NCBI GenBank assembly: GCA_031763025.1
Contig: JASSKH010000029.1
Location: forward strand, 9,902,571 to 9,966,570
Origin: Macrocystis pyrifera
Taxonomy: Eukaryota; Sar; Phaeophyceae; Laminariales; Laminariaceae
Reading direction: 5' to 3'
DNA length: 64,000 bases
The notes beneath the pieces were generated by a model that did no database searches, was not told where the DNA came from, and saw nothing but the letters and a program-made list of their open reading frames with translations. Of the stretch, positions 48,288-58,474 are shown in pieces; within the stretch, counting starts at the first letter, position 1; each line of letters opens with the position of its first letter. The position numbers were made by a program, and so were the translations under genes.

Positions 48288-48603
48288 GGTCTTGCGGAGC
48301 CATGTACGTAACTTCGCATGCAATACGGTACATATATGATACAGCAGCAGTGCTTACCTGGTATGTATATCAATGCAGTAGCAACAGCAGTAGAGCAGGT
48401 ATTTATATCATAAGAGGAGCAGTACAGCAACAGCTATCATATGATACCATCTTCCGCAGATCATGCGGCCACTGCAGCGTATCAAACAGCAGAAGGGAGC
48501 TACGGCAGTCGAACCCGACACTCACCTCGAGCCCAATGGAGTTCACAGCAGAAGCACCAAGGCACTCCTTTTCCACGGTTCTGAAGTAGGCGACGCCCTG
48601 CTC
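46196..48603. other. No supported gene; hairpin and simple repeats
   Basis: A direct repeat of a TCGAGTT(C/T)GGTACCA block lies at about 46203 and 46376. A perfect hairpin GCGGGCGGC-CTAC-GCCGCCCGC at about 46424-46445 is followed by GCTACGCTCGCTCA, which recurs near 46635. An A-run lies at 46884-46898. The plus frame 47177-47638 (153 codons) has no recognisable domain. Confidence 0.4.
48231..48289. repeat. (GA)n microsatellite followed by poly-G
   Basis: About twenty GA dinucleotides running into about thirteen G residues. Arg-Glu and Ser-Leu translations across it are artefacts. Confidence 0.95.
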
Positions 48604-49511
48604 TCAGTTCTCGCGGCACGCTCGGGCCGCTAAAGCCGCCTTCCTAAGCTGCAACCTCGCCCTTGTGAGCTTGCGAAGAGCAACCTTCCGACACACGCCC
48701 CTGTTGGCTTGACGCTTGAAGAAAGCTGGGTCGAAGTCTGCCTGACGTTTGTCTACATGGACTTGCGCTTGCAACATCGCGGCAGGAAGGTCCCGAGCGG
48801 CGATGTGCGCATGTGCAAGCTGCCCGAGCTTGACCGCCCCTTTGTAGGTCTGTAAAAGCTCCCGCAGCTTCTTCCCGCCATAGCGTCCCTTCGGCCTGCC
48901 GCCCCCCTCCCGTATTCCGCCGCGTTTTTCAGGCGGTGTTTCCTCGTTTTTTGGTAGTGGCAGTCACGTGAGCGCTTTTCTCGAGGAGGAGGAGGAGGAG
49001 CTTCGGCTTCGTCTTCACGCTTGCGCCTGGCATCACTGAAGCGAGGAACCCGTTTGTTCGTGTGGCCTGGTTGCCAGAAAGCAGCAAACTGCGCCTCTGC
49101 GTCCCAATCTCGACGCGTTTTGTTGCTGTGTGGATACTTGATATCACCGCTCCTCCAGCGGGATCTCGGCCCATCGGGCAGCTCCGCCGTGACCTCCACT
49201 TGATACGTTCTCTTAGCTTTCACTTGGAGCACGCTGACAAGCTTGCGTGCGCCCCGAGAAGCCAACGTTGCCCTGATGCTTTGCAGTGGCTCGGGCTTCA
49301 GCGTAAAAGGCATGGCCTCGAGTCCGAGAGTCTTTGTGTCTTCAGGCGTAGGGGATTTTGGTTTGATGTGGGCAAAATATTTGAAAAGTTTTGTTTCGTT
49401 TTTTTTTTGGCCGGGTCCGGTAGGGGATCGGAGATGATTCAGATACCATAAAATCGCTGAGGAAGCTTCGTAGCTTTCCAAATCTGCAACTTGTTTCGGC
49501 GGAATCGCCAT
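48604..49511 (-). pseudogene. Basic protein gene with one frameshift, unrecognised
   Basis: Reading from ATG at 49509-49511 on the minus strand, an open frame of about 200 codons contains a Lys/Arg-rich region (RREWD-like, then PPPPPREKRSRD) and ends out of register near a G/C run at about 48902. Changing frame there gives about 100 more codons of regular helical sequence (LRELLQTYKGAVKLGQLAHA, RKLTRARLQLRKAALAAR) to TGA at 48604-48606. The simplest reading is one gene of about 300 residues with a one-base slip in the homopolymer, either a real mutation or a sequencing error. The Arg/Lys composition suggests nucleic-acid binding, but no family is recognised. An in-frame start at 49617-49619 is also possible. 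Confidence 0.4.
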
Positions 49512-50023
49512 AGTTGTTGAGATATGGTGAGGTTTGTACGGTGAAGTGCCCTCTGGAGCGACGGTCAACACTCGATTGTGAGCTTCACAGGGTGAACCCG
49601 CTTGTTTCCATGGGCTCATTCGAAAGCTCCTGCGAAGAGCTTTCCGAGGTATATCTTAGATTTTCTCAATTTTGTCAGGACCCGTTATTTGTTTACCAAA
49701 GTCCCCCAAAATCGGGTCACAATTGCCCGCACTATATGCATACTCGCGTCTGGTATAATATTCCCGCAAGCACACACTACCGGCCCATCACTGCTGTACG
49801 CAAGTGTTTGCAAGTTGCGAACATAATGATATCACCGAGGGCGCAACATCCCGGGTAACGTCACACTGTGCTACAGCAGTACACATCCTCTGTTGTAAGG
49901 TCTCACTGTGCTACGACATACAAGAGGTGCCGATCTTGGCGATTCGCTCCTGCGCTGGCTTGTCCGGCCACGCTTGTCATGCCCTCCGACATAGTCCCCA
50001 AGGTCTTCCGTCCACACTCCCAG
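49512..50023. other. No supported gene
   Basis: Short frames only; nothing recognised. Confidence 0.4.
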
Positions 50024-50287
50024 CTAGCACCTCTTCTTGTACACTCACAAGACACCACGAACGAGTCTCTCCAAGGAAGGTCCCTCGATCAAGAAAATAA
50101 ACATAAAAAAAGTGTCTGGCTAACGAAAACCTTGCCTGCTCAGTGTTCGAACAGACTAGCACCTCTTCTTGTACACTCACAAGACACCACGAACGAGTCT
50201 CTGCAAGGAAGGTCCCTCGATCAAGAAAATAAACATAAAAAAAGTGTCTGGCTAACGAAAACCCTGCCTGCTCAGTGTTCGAACAGA
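50024..50287. repeat. Recent tandem duplication, 2 x 132 bp
   Basis: Units 50024-50155 and 50156-50287 differ at only about two bases by eye. The length is a multiple of three, so a plus frame (49868-50323) stays open through both, repeating 44 residues. Coding is not otherwise supported. Confidence 0.95.
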
Positions 50288-51073
50288 TCAGTCAACATAG
50301 AGCCCTTTTCGAACTCAAACTAGTCTCACACCTTGGACCTGTAGCTCTGCCTCCGCTTCACTGCACTGATACGTGTAGGTTGCGGCTACGTACCAGACAA
50401 GGTGTGTTTACCAAGGGCTACGATTCATGCTACCGTGAATCACCGCAGTCATCAGATTGGCTTGAACTTCTTACGTACGTACTAAACTCATATTCTCACA
50501 CATTCTTCCGAGAATATTCTGCTTCCACTCGCAACTGAAGGCGGGTCAACACAAACAATATTGCAGTAGTAAGTACTGGTGTGGCCCAAAATGATTTCAG
50601 GAGACATGTCATCAAGCGGGACGCAAACCGTGCGCTGTCAAAGATTTAGGGCCAAGTGTTACACATTGAAACCTAGTAGTTTGGTGTAACAGTCAAATCA
50701 TGTCAATGCAAAGTTGCTGTCTGTCGGTGAAAGTGCTGTCTCCTAACATATTTGGTGTGACCGGCGCGGACGCCATGGATGCCTATCTCACGGGCGGGGT
50801 CGATCGACCAGCAGCAGCGCTAGAAGCACCGCCGCCGTCGCCACCAGCTCCACCTCCACAACCACACCACCAGTAGCACAGCGCAAGCACAACCATCAGA
50901 ACAGCCATCATGAGCTGGCAACGCAACAACAGCAGTAGCTGTGCGCCTGAGGTCCGTACCGACCAAAAACAAGTGGCATGTAAATTTCCACGAATATTTT
51001 CCCAAAAGTCACCACCAACAGACTGGACAAAAAGAACAATTGTGAACTGTCATGGCGCTCCAAAATAACTTGA
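50288..51073. other. No supported gene
   Basis: Contains a GCC/CAC-rich trinucleotide stretch near 50810-50880. Nothing else is recognised. Confidence 0.4.
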
Positions 51074-51078
51074 ATATA

Positions 51079-51356
51079 TATTGATTGTGCTCCGAAACAC
51101 GACGGAGACGTTGTATCTAATATTAGGGAGTTCCATACATTGATATAGGATTATAGGAGAGGGATATTTGGTCGGATATTCGGGGGGATAAACGGGAGGT
51201 TTATTCCCGCGTCATGTTGGATAATAACCTGCATACGATGCATGAGCTGTCACTCGACAGCTCGGATATAATATAAGAGGAGTTCCGTGTTACTGTCTGG
51301 AGTCAACCACGCGTTCCCGTGCCAGCTGCGCCTATACCTTTAGAGATCAATCAACA
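51079..51356 (+). repeat. Beta 5' LTR
   Basis: Begins TATTGATTG and ends CAATCAACA, inverted termini with one change from the alpha form TGTTGATTG. It contains a perfect hairpin GAGCTGTC-ACTC-GACAGCTC near 51244-51263 and, just downstream, the conserved AATATAAGAGGAGTTCCGTG promoter-like block. Confidence 0.9.
51264..51290 (+). promoter_or_regulatory. LTR promoter, TATA-like
   Basis: GGATATAATATAAGAGGAG is conserved in the beta LTRs (here and near 62875), and the ATATAAGAGGAGTTCCGTG part also in the alpha LTRs (near 51872 and 56972), while flanking LTR sequence differs. Conservation between otherwise diverged LTR subfamilies suggests it is the TATA box and start region of the element promoter. 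Confidence 0.5.
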
Positions 51357-51693
51357 CACTAGTGAGTCCGGCGATCTTCTATTGGCAAGCGTAGCCAAGG
51401 CCAACCTAGAGAGGTGGGAACCTGCTTCGGCACGCCTAGTTTCGAGGATATGCCCAGTCAAGAAGCCAGCGTGGAGAGCGAAAAGATCACAGAGGAGATG
51501 AGGAAGAAAATAGAGGTCCTGGAAAAGACGATGGAGGAGCAGAGACTACGCGCCGAGAGGGACGCGCAGGGAGCAGGAAAGGAAGGGGGGGCGGTGGGGG
51601 GGGGACGAGAGGAGAAGGAACTGCTGGAAGACAACAAGCAGCGTCGACGGTGCTGACACCTGGGCTGGAGGCTCGATCAGGCATGTCATTTCC

Positions 51694-51959
51694 TGTTGAT
51701 TGTACTCAGATACACGACATATAAGATCCATGGTAGATTGGGGAGTTCCAAGCTGGAAAGGGATTCCGGCAGTAGGGTGTTGGGATATCGGGGTAATGTG
51801 TGCCCACCAATGCCACTCGTCAGGTACAACCCTCTACTGCATGTGGGGCGAGTCAACTCTGCCGCGAGGATGTAATATAAGAGGAGTTCCGTGTCATGTC
51901 TGGAGTCAGCCACGCGTTCCCGTGCCAGCTGCGCCTATTCCTTTAGGGATCAAACAACA
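51694..51959 (+). repeat. Alpha 5' LTR
   Basis: TGTTGATTG...CAAACAACA, near-identical to 56792-57057. It shares its first ~25 and last ~85 bases with the beta LTRs but has a different centre, so alpha and beta are two LTR subfamilies. Confidence 0.9.
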
Positions 51960-53139
51960 CACTAGTGAAATACCGGTGATCTTCTATTGGCAAGCGTAGC
52001 CCAGGCCAACCCAAAGAGGCGGGAACTTGCTTCCAGCATGTCTATCCTTTTTAGATGATGTGCTTCGTGAGGGAGCCAGCATGTGTGTGTATTTTGAAGA
52101 TGAGATCGAGGTCCTGGAGGAGAGGACGTGTGTGACAAGAAGAGAAAGGAGATGCCGCACCAGGAGGGCAGCAGCGATCCCAGCGGGGCCAAGTTTGAGC
52201 CGGACCTGGTAGAATCGCTTGGCTCTGGTGGCGAAGGCGCTGGAGAGTAGTAGTTGCAGGGACAGCAGCAGCTCCAGCAGCACCGTCAGCAACGTCGGCA
52301 GTCAGAGGATTGCTGCACTCTTGTTGCGACGATGAAACGCATGCAGTAAGCACCGTTACCGCCGCCGTCGTGTCGACCGCCGCGTAACCGTCGCTGCTGC
52401 AACACCCCGGTATAGCCAGGCATCTGCCTGAACCTGTGGGTTCGCTGCGCGCTGGCGACGTAAATGTAGAACGTACCAGGTATATTATTATATGAAAGAG
52501 AGAGTTTGGCCAGCAGGAGCCGGGAGGGAAGGTGGAGACCGCGGGAGCGACGCTGAAAGTGTTCCGGCAGAATCCGCCTGGACTGCTGAAGCACCACGCC
52601 CGCAGGTGGTTGATGGGGGGGGACGTTGCCCCCGAGGAAGGAGTCGAGGGAGAGAGCGAAGATGGGCGCAGGGGGAGGAGTCTGCATCATCATCTGTTCG
52701 GGATAGTGCCCCAAGAGAAAAGAGGAAAGAGAAGGGATCGAGGCGCCACCGGCAAGGACTTACGTCCGCACCAGGCACGTTTGGCTTTGTTGATTGACTG
52801 CTGTGGTGATTTTCGTTTTTAAATTGATTGTGTATCGATTTGAGAGTAGGAGAGAATCTGCGAACATTGGAGATTCAGATTTATTTGGGAATACTGGAAA
52901 TGAAATTAGATGAACAGACGTATACGTATACGTATACGTGCAGCTTCCCTCACTGAAGTTTTGCTGTAGACGCACTGCTGTAGGACTATGACGTCTGTCT
53001 GTTTTATGGTTGACTGGTCGAGGGCTCTGGTTGAGCATCGACACGAGTACAGCAGGAAGAGGTGTATGTGATGAACCCTTGTGCCCAACTACAGCAACAC
53101 GTCTGTTTGCGGCATTTCACATATTTACATCTTTGTATG
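51960..53139 (+). other. Alpha leader and remnant gag 5' region
   Basis: The first ~120 bases match the beta leader. A CAG-rich stretch near 52258-52290 resembles the Gln-tract region of beta gag. The rest, including a 101-codon frame at 52492-52797, has no recognisable domain. A TACG repeat lies at 52918-52940. Confidence 0.5.
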
Positions 53140-55248
53140 CGGGTATCTCGTTTTTGAGTTGTTGGGTTGGTGTGTAGCTCGTACTAGTACGCTTTAGCGA
53201 TGACGAAGCAATCGTAAGAGATTTGGTCCAACTTAGTGATGCTGGAGTAGTCGGGACGGAGGAGCAGGAGCCGTTGGCGTGCGTGCGAAGGGCTGTATGG
53301 AGCATGTTGTACGCCGATGACGCAGGGATTGTCTCGAAGTCGGCTGGAGGGCTCGCGAAAATGATGACAGTCATCGTGACTTTCTTCGAAGCAGCAGGCC
53401 TTACGGTGTCGGAAAAGAAGACAGAGACTATGCTTCTACAAACGCCAGACCAGAAAACCCCCGCACCACCGCTCGTTATCGAAGCAGCAGACCAGAGGTA
53501 TAAGCAGACGGCCCAGTTCTTGTACCTAGGCGGCGTTATCCACGAAAATGCTGACCTCTCGCTCGAAATCGACCGACGGATCCGTCTCATGCGAGCATGC
53601 CTCGAACGGTTCGGCCCAGAGCTGTATGATAGGACGACCGCCCCCCTTAGCCTGAAAGTCCGAATGCTGAAGGCCGAGGTGATTGAGACCCTGTTGTACG
53701 GGTGTGTGACGTGGACCCTCAGAGCGGAACACTTTGCCAAGCTTCGAACGGCTCACCACCAAGTCCTGTTGAGAGTCATTGGCTTCCAACGCCGACTTCG
53801 TACTGACCATGCCACCCTCTCGTACGCGAAGGCCCTCAAGATGACACGTTGCGAGAGCATCGAAACGACCATCCGCAAACGGCGTATCTTCTTCGCGGGG
53901 GGGATGGCACGGCAAAGCAAGGATCGATTACCCAGCCGGGTGATGTTCGGGACGATTGCTGGTGGGGAGAACCCGCGACCTGGCGGACAGGTTAAGACTT
54001 GGTATAGATGCGTAGTCGAAGACCTTAGGGAGTTCCGCGCCACCGAAGGGTCAACGGAACTTGCTCCCTTGGTGTTTGGAGTTGAGACCGCACTGTGGCC
54101 CACTGCTGCAAAAAAGGCGGGGAAGTGGTACCGGGGGATCCTGGAAGCAGCCGAACGGTTCATGGTAAGGTGGCACGAGGCTGAGGCTGAGCTGAGCAGG
54201 CAGCGCCGCGCATCCGTGGGTGGTGTCCAAGAGAATGGGGGGAGGAGGGGCAACAAGAGGAGTAGCAGAAAACCCGACCAAGGGAATGCGGAGAGGGGGG
54301 GGAAGAGGAGTAGCAGGGAAACTGCAGTGGACGAGAGTAGGAAGGAGATGGCAGATAGGGTAGCCAGGCACCGGGCAGACTAAGAAGTAGAGCATGCCTA
54401 TACTACTCGTACCACCAACTGGTGCAGCCGATTCGAACGTGGTCTTCCTTTTCTTCCTGTTGTTTTTGTTTATTTTACTTCATTTTATTGTCTTCTTTGC
54501 GGTGACCCTATGTGATTTTCATTTCTCTTCCTTTCTCCGATTGATAAGCCTTAATGAAGGAGTCGTGTGGCGTGGGTGGATGACGAGCCTGCTCTGCTTG
54601 TTTCGTACTGTCTGACGCCGAGGGGCCGGGCACAGTTGACGAACGCTGGACGATGGTGGCAGACAGGGTAGTAAAGTACCAGGCGGGCCAGCAGGGAGAC
54701 CCTGGCTGTGCTACTCGTACCATAAACTGCTGCCGCTACCTGGAGCATGCCTTGTGCTTTGTTTGGTTTGACTGTTATTTTTACCTTGGTTCGTAGTCTT
54801 ACTCTGTTGACGAGTAGTGGTGTTTTCTTCTTTTTCTTTTTTTCCCAGCTCGTTCTTTTCAAGTGTCTGCCACGTCCCCTACGTGGGGGTACGATGGTTT
54901 GTTGCAATACTGAAGTATATACATATACCGGGTATATTTTAGTTTCTTTTTTTTGTTTCTTTTCTCTTTCGAATTGTCTTTGTTTTTGTTTTTGTTTTTT
55001 CTCTTTGTTTCGTTTTGTTTCTGTAGGTCATGGAATGTGTGTATCGTGCCTGTCGTACGCAGTATGACGACATGGCATTGCATTACATACGTGGCAACGT
55101 AGTATCTCTGTGGCGTAGCTTTGTGACCACAGAACTTGTATCTCTCTAGGTTTGAAGAATCGGCATGAACACTGGTTATGCTGGATGTCGACGCGTAGAA
55201 AGAACGGTTTCATGTGAAGAAAACAACAACAACAACAACAACAACGAC
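53140..55248 (+). mobile_element. LINE copy B, 5'-truncated, inside alpha
   Basis: Alignment with copy A begins near 53140-53165 (TACGCTT.A.GATGAC.AAGC) and runs through the RT C-terminal half and 3' untranslated region to a (CAA)n tail at 55220-55248. The element therefore lacks the N-terminal half of RT and everything upstream, the usual result of incomplete target-primed reverse transcription. It is the best preserved of the three copies. Confidence 0.85.
53223..54383 (+). CDS. LINE RT, C-terminal half (copy B), open frame
   Basis: An uninterrupted 386-codon frame. YADDAG (residues 30-35) holds the catalytic Asp pair; FLYLGG (99-104) and the segment KVRMLKAEVIETLLYGCVTW are the usual LINE motifs after the active site; a basic Arg/Lys/Gly-rich tail closes the protein. 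The coding frame extends upstream of this start to about 53165 without an ATG and meets a TAG there. The palm's first Asp and fingers are missing, so the truncated product could not polymerise DNA. The near-identical copy C at 63223 suggests recent family activity. Confidence 0.8.
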   Translation: MVQLSDAGVVGTEEQEPLACVRRAVWSMLYADDAGIVSKSAGGLAKMMTVIVTFFEAAGLTVSEKKTETMLLQTPDQKTPAPPLVIEAADQRYKQTAQFLYLGGVIHENADLSLEIDRRIRLMRACLERFGPELYDRTTAPLSLKVRMLKAEVIETLLYGCVTWTLRAEHFAKLRTAHHQVLLRVIGFQRRLRTDHATLSYAKALKMTRCESIETTIRKRRIFFAGGMARQSKDRLPSRVMFGTIAGGENPRPGGQVKTWYRCVVEDLREFRATEGSTELAPLVFGVETALWPTAAKKAGKWYRGILEAAERFMVRWHEAEAELSRQRRASVGGVQENGGRRGNKRSSRKPDQGNAERGGKRSSRETAVDESRKEMADRVARHRAD

Positions 55249-55814
55249 CCGCGCCACTTGTTACGTGCTAAAGGCAAGATATTTATTTGCGGACGGAGTA
55301 ATATACTACGAGTACAGCAGCAGCAGAAGTAGTATGGTACTGTGAGCTGAGACGAAAACGGTTTACTTGGCACTGCTGTGTATGTTCATCAAGTATGTAC
55401 TGCAGCATATATAGTGGTCGAGGAATACATGGGTTTGATGTGGAACCAGATATTCTCGTTGACAAGTTGCTGTTTATGTGCAGTAGCATTTGAGAAGCGG
55501 AGCTTGCAAGCAGTGCATGCGTGAAAAGAGCGAAACACCCAATGCAGACCTAATCGCTCGAATGCACGTCCCATCGCTTCTGCATGCCGGGTCAATGCTG
55601 CGGAGGCGACGTTTGATTTCACCCAGGAGGAATAGCTGGATGACCCGAGCTGCGGTGACGCCATGAGACCGAAAGGAGAGGCAGCCGCGGCGGAGGAAAC
55701 AGCAGTAGTGTTTGGGGCATCGGGGTGATTCTTACTGAAATGTGGTTGCCTTTGAATCTGGATGAATATTTTCATTGCTTGTATTTTGGAATTGTTTTTC
55801 TGGTCGATTTGGAG
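55249..55814. other. Alpha interior, unassigned
   Basis: Lies between the LINE tail and the start of similarity to the beta 3' untranslated region. No motif is recognised. Confidence 0.4.
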
Positions 55815-56791
55815 TCCGCGAGAGTTATTGGAGTTTTCGAGTAGTTTCAATGTCAAATAAAATTCAAGTGAAGGAATGTATGCTATCTCGCATTACCGTC
55901 GCGATTTGTGTATCAATTGCGGGAGTAGGGGATAAGGGGAGACTCTTGTCCGGGGGAACGGGGTTCCTCGCGATCTCTGGCATCTAATTTCTTGGTTTAA
56001 TTTTATTTTTGATGAGTAGGACTACTGTGATATTTTATATGATTTGCATTAATTCCTCATGAAATAGAGGGAGATTTCTTGGTGAGACTAAAGAGAGACT
56101 ATGAAGCGCCTGGGGGCGTGTGCGGTCCACATGAAATGTTTTCTGATTTGGAAGGTTTGGGTAGTATTTCGGAAATTGAGAGTTTGATTTTTTTGGTTCT
56201 TGTAAGTTTGTGCTTTTGTTTAAAGTCACTACTGACTGCGTTGTCTAGCAGGTAGTGCTATATAATTCCCTAGGGTGGGTCGGGAGTTGAAGTCTCGCCG
56301 AATTCGTAAGTTGACCTTTTCGAGCGTGCGCGCTGGAGACAATACGAATGATTATGATAGTGTGCCGGTAGACACCAGTATAGCGTTTGGCGAGGGGAGG
56401 GCCCCGGAGATCACTGTACTAAATCGACGAGATTCCACTGAATATCTTTTGACCAATTCCGCGGAAAATGCCGTTTTACCTGACTGAATCCGAGAAGAAT
56501 GCCGTTTTACCTGGCATTGGATTTCGCGAGCTTTATTTGTTTGCAACAGAGAGGCTGGGGATTTGAGTGTTTGAATACTGATTTGAGGATTTGAGTGCTG
56601 ATTCAAGAATTTGATTTTTGAGTTACAGATTGGATTTTTGACTTTTTGAGTTTGATTCGAGTTAATATTTTTATTGAGATGTATCAGTTCTGCGATGTCG
56701 TACATTTTCATGTACAGAGCTGAGGGGAATATTGCTCATGCACAGGAGCAGGGGGGATATGAGTATGGTCGTATATATTGAGTAAGGGGGA
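55815..56791 (+). other. Alpha 3' untranslated region and polypurine tract
   Basis: Matches 62165-62685 of beta in order (GTCAAATAAAATTCAAGTGA, GCTATCTCGCATTACCGTCG, GGGGAACGGGGTTCC, GCGCCTGGGGGCGTGTGCGG). About 430 bases at 56215-56650 are absent from beta. It ends GTAAGGGGGA just before the 3' LTR. Confidence 0.8.
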
Positions 56792-57057
56792 TGTTGATTG
56801 TACTCAGATACACGATATATATGATCCATGGTAGATTGGGGAGTTCCAAGCTGGAAAGGGATTCCGGCAGTAGGGTATTGGGATATCGGGGTAATGTGTG
56901 CCCACCAATGCCACTCGTCAGGTGCAACCCTCTACTGCATGTGAGGCGAGTCAACTCTACAGCGAGGATGTAATATAAGAGGAGTTCCGTGTCATGTCTG
57001 GAGTCAGCCACGCGTTCCCGTGCCAGCTGCGCCTATTCCTTTAGGGATCAATCAACA
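56792..57057 (+). repeat. Alpha 3' LTR
   Basis: Direct-repeat partner of 51694-51959. It is followed immediately by beta gag sequence. Confidence 0.9.
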
Positions 57058-57836
57058 TTACCTTCTTTGTACCGCCCGAGTTTGTCCCAGTCGAGACCCC
57101 CAAAGTTCGACAATGTAGAGACCCACTTTAGCATGTGGCGTAGTAAGTTTTTGGCGTACCTATCATCGCTTGGGTGCTTGCATGTACTCAATAGCACAGC
57201 AAACCCAGTTATGGCGGGTGACATGAGGGTTTCGCCGGAGGAATTAGCCTCCAGACATTCCCCCCAGGAGATTAGGGACACGCGATTGATGTATGGATTG
57301 ATGATGGAGGCCATGGCAGGATACGATATGGCTGAGTTTAGAATGCAGAAGGCAATGTCTCCGAGTAGTGCTTGGAAGGAGTTGGAAGACTATTACATGC
57401 CGAAGACGATAGCAGCAACACACAGATTGGGAAGGGAGTTTGATACCATCCGAATGGCTGAGGACGAAAACCCCTTGCTGTTCCTAGGAAGGCTGGACAA
57501 GGCAGCAGATGAGCTGGCGATGTTAGGATGTGGCAATAGTGCAGAGGAAGTAAACCGCCACATTGTTACCAACCACTCATCTTTGTATACTATTCAAAGC
57601 AAGTCCATCCTTTTCCGCCCTTCCATCCCCCGTTCCGAGATCGATGAGATCATCCGTGACGCGTATGCTAACGACAAGGTAGAGAAGGAGATGCTTTCTA
57701 GGGCGTTGGGCGTGCAGGGAGTGGTAGATCAGCATGCCTTGTACGCCAGAGGTGCGCAGCCTGCCGGTGGCGGAGGTGCGGGTCCAGGAGGGGGAAGGAA
57801 GAGCAGGAGAGGCGGGAGGCCCAAGGATGGGCAACA

Positions 57837-57875
<39 letters not shown>

Positions 57876-58474
57876 AACGGCAGCCGCAGCAGCCCCAGCA
57901 ACAGCAGCAGCAGCACCGTCCCCATCAGCAACGTGGCAACCGGGGAGGAGCTTCGTCGGGGGGGATAACCGGCCCCAAATGGCGTTGGGATGCCGTGGCC
58001 TGCAGGTACCGTTGGGATGACTCAGCCCCAGACCCCTTCGGTACGGGTGGAGTAGTCCCCCCCATGGGTTGGGTACCTACCGACCCACCACCAGGGACGT
58101 TGCCGCCGATGCCCCCGCCGCCCGCAGCGACTCCGACAGGCTGGGATCCCCCACCGAATAACACATGGAGGCGCAAGGGGCCCTGCTTCCGGTGCGGCAG
58201 ACCGGGCCACCACGCCGCGAAATGCCAGGCAGCTCCCGCGCAAATGAATGTCGCTTTCCCGGGTGCCGCTTCTCCTCAACCCGCCCAACAACCATACTAT
58301 GGAGGTGGCTGGCTGCAGGGGACGCCCTACGGCAGTGGTGGGTATACCTCGGTCGGAGCTTCCCCGCCACAACAACCCTCCTTCAGCACTTCCCCTTCCC
58401 CTGGTCCAGCGAACAACGGCAACCCTACGCTTACGTTCGATCCGCACCTCCTCACCGCGCAGTTTGCGCACTAA

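Larger units (their letters stand above)
51694..57057 (+). mobile_element. Copia-family element alpha, coding-depleted, inside beta gag
   Basis: LTRs of 266 bp at 51694-51959 and 56792-57057 start TGTTGATTG and end CAAACAACA / CAATCAACA, differing at about eight positions. Flanking five bases are TTTCC (51689-51693) and TTACC (57058-57062), a target duplication with one change. After the 5' LTR, the sequence to about 52080 matches the beta leader (CTTCTATTGGCAAGCGTAGC). Before the 3' LTR, 55815-56791 matches the beta 3' untranslated region and polypurine tract. No pol remains between, and a LINE (copy B) sits inside. Alpha is either an internally deleted copy or a non-autonomous member relying on a beta-like partner. 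Confidence 0.85.
51450..58474 (+). pseudogene. Beta gag, split by alpha and by a CAG-tract frameshift
   Basis: The 5' part starts at ATG 51450-51452 with a coiled-coil-like acidic/basic segment (EEMRKKIEVLEKTMEEQ). It needs one frame change before 51693. The 3' part resumes at 57063 and shows the copia Gag core (FSMWRSKFLAYL, then MYGLMMEAM, about 57115-57315). A poly-Gln tract from (CAG)n lies at 57836-57875, after which the frame shifts. The second frame (to TAA at 58472-58474) holds the zinc knuckle CFRCGRPGHHAAKC near 58190. Removing alpha and one TTACC copy keeps both sides in one frame. Gag would package the element RNA. Confidence 0.8.

Noticed and set aside
48060..48590. Frames through the GA repeat on both strands
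   Set aside because: The Arg-Glu and Ser-Leu runs are translations of a dinucleotide microsatellite.
56989..57057. Gag start inside the alpha 3' LTR
   Set aside because: The frame is open through the LTR only because alpha inserted into beta gag; the native upstream sequence lies before 51693.
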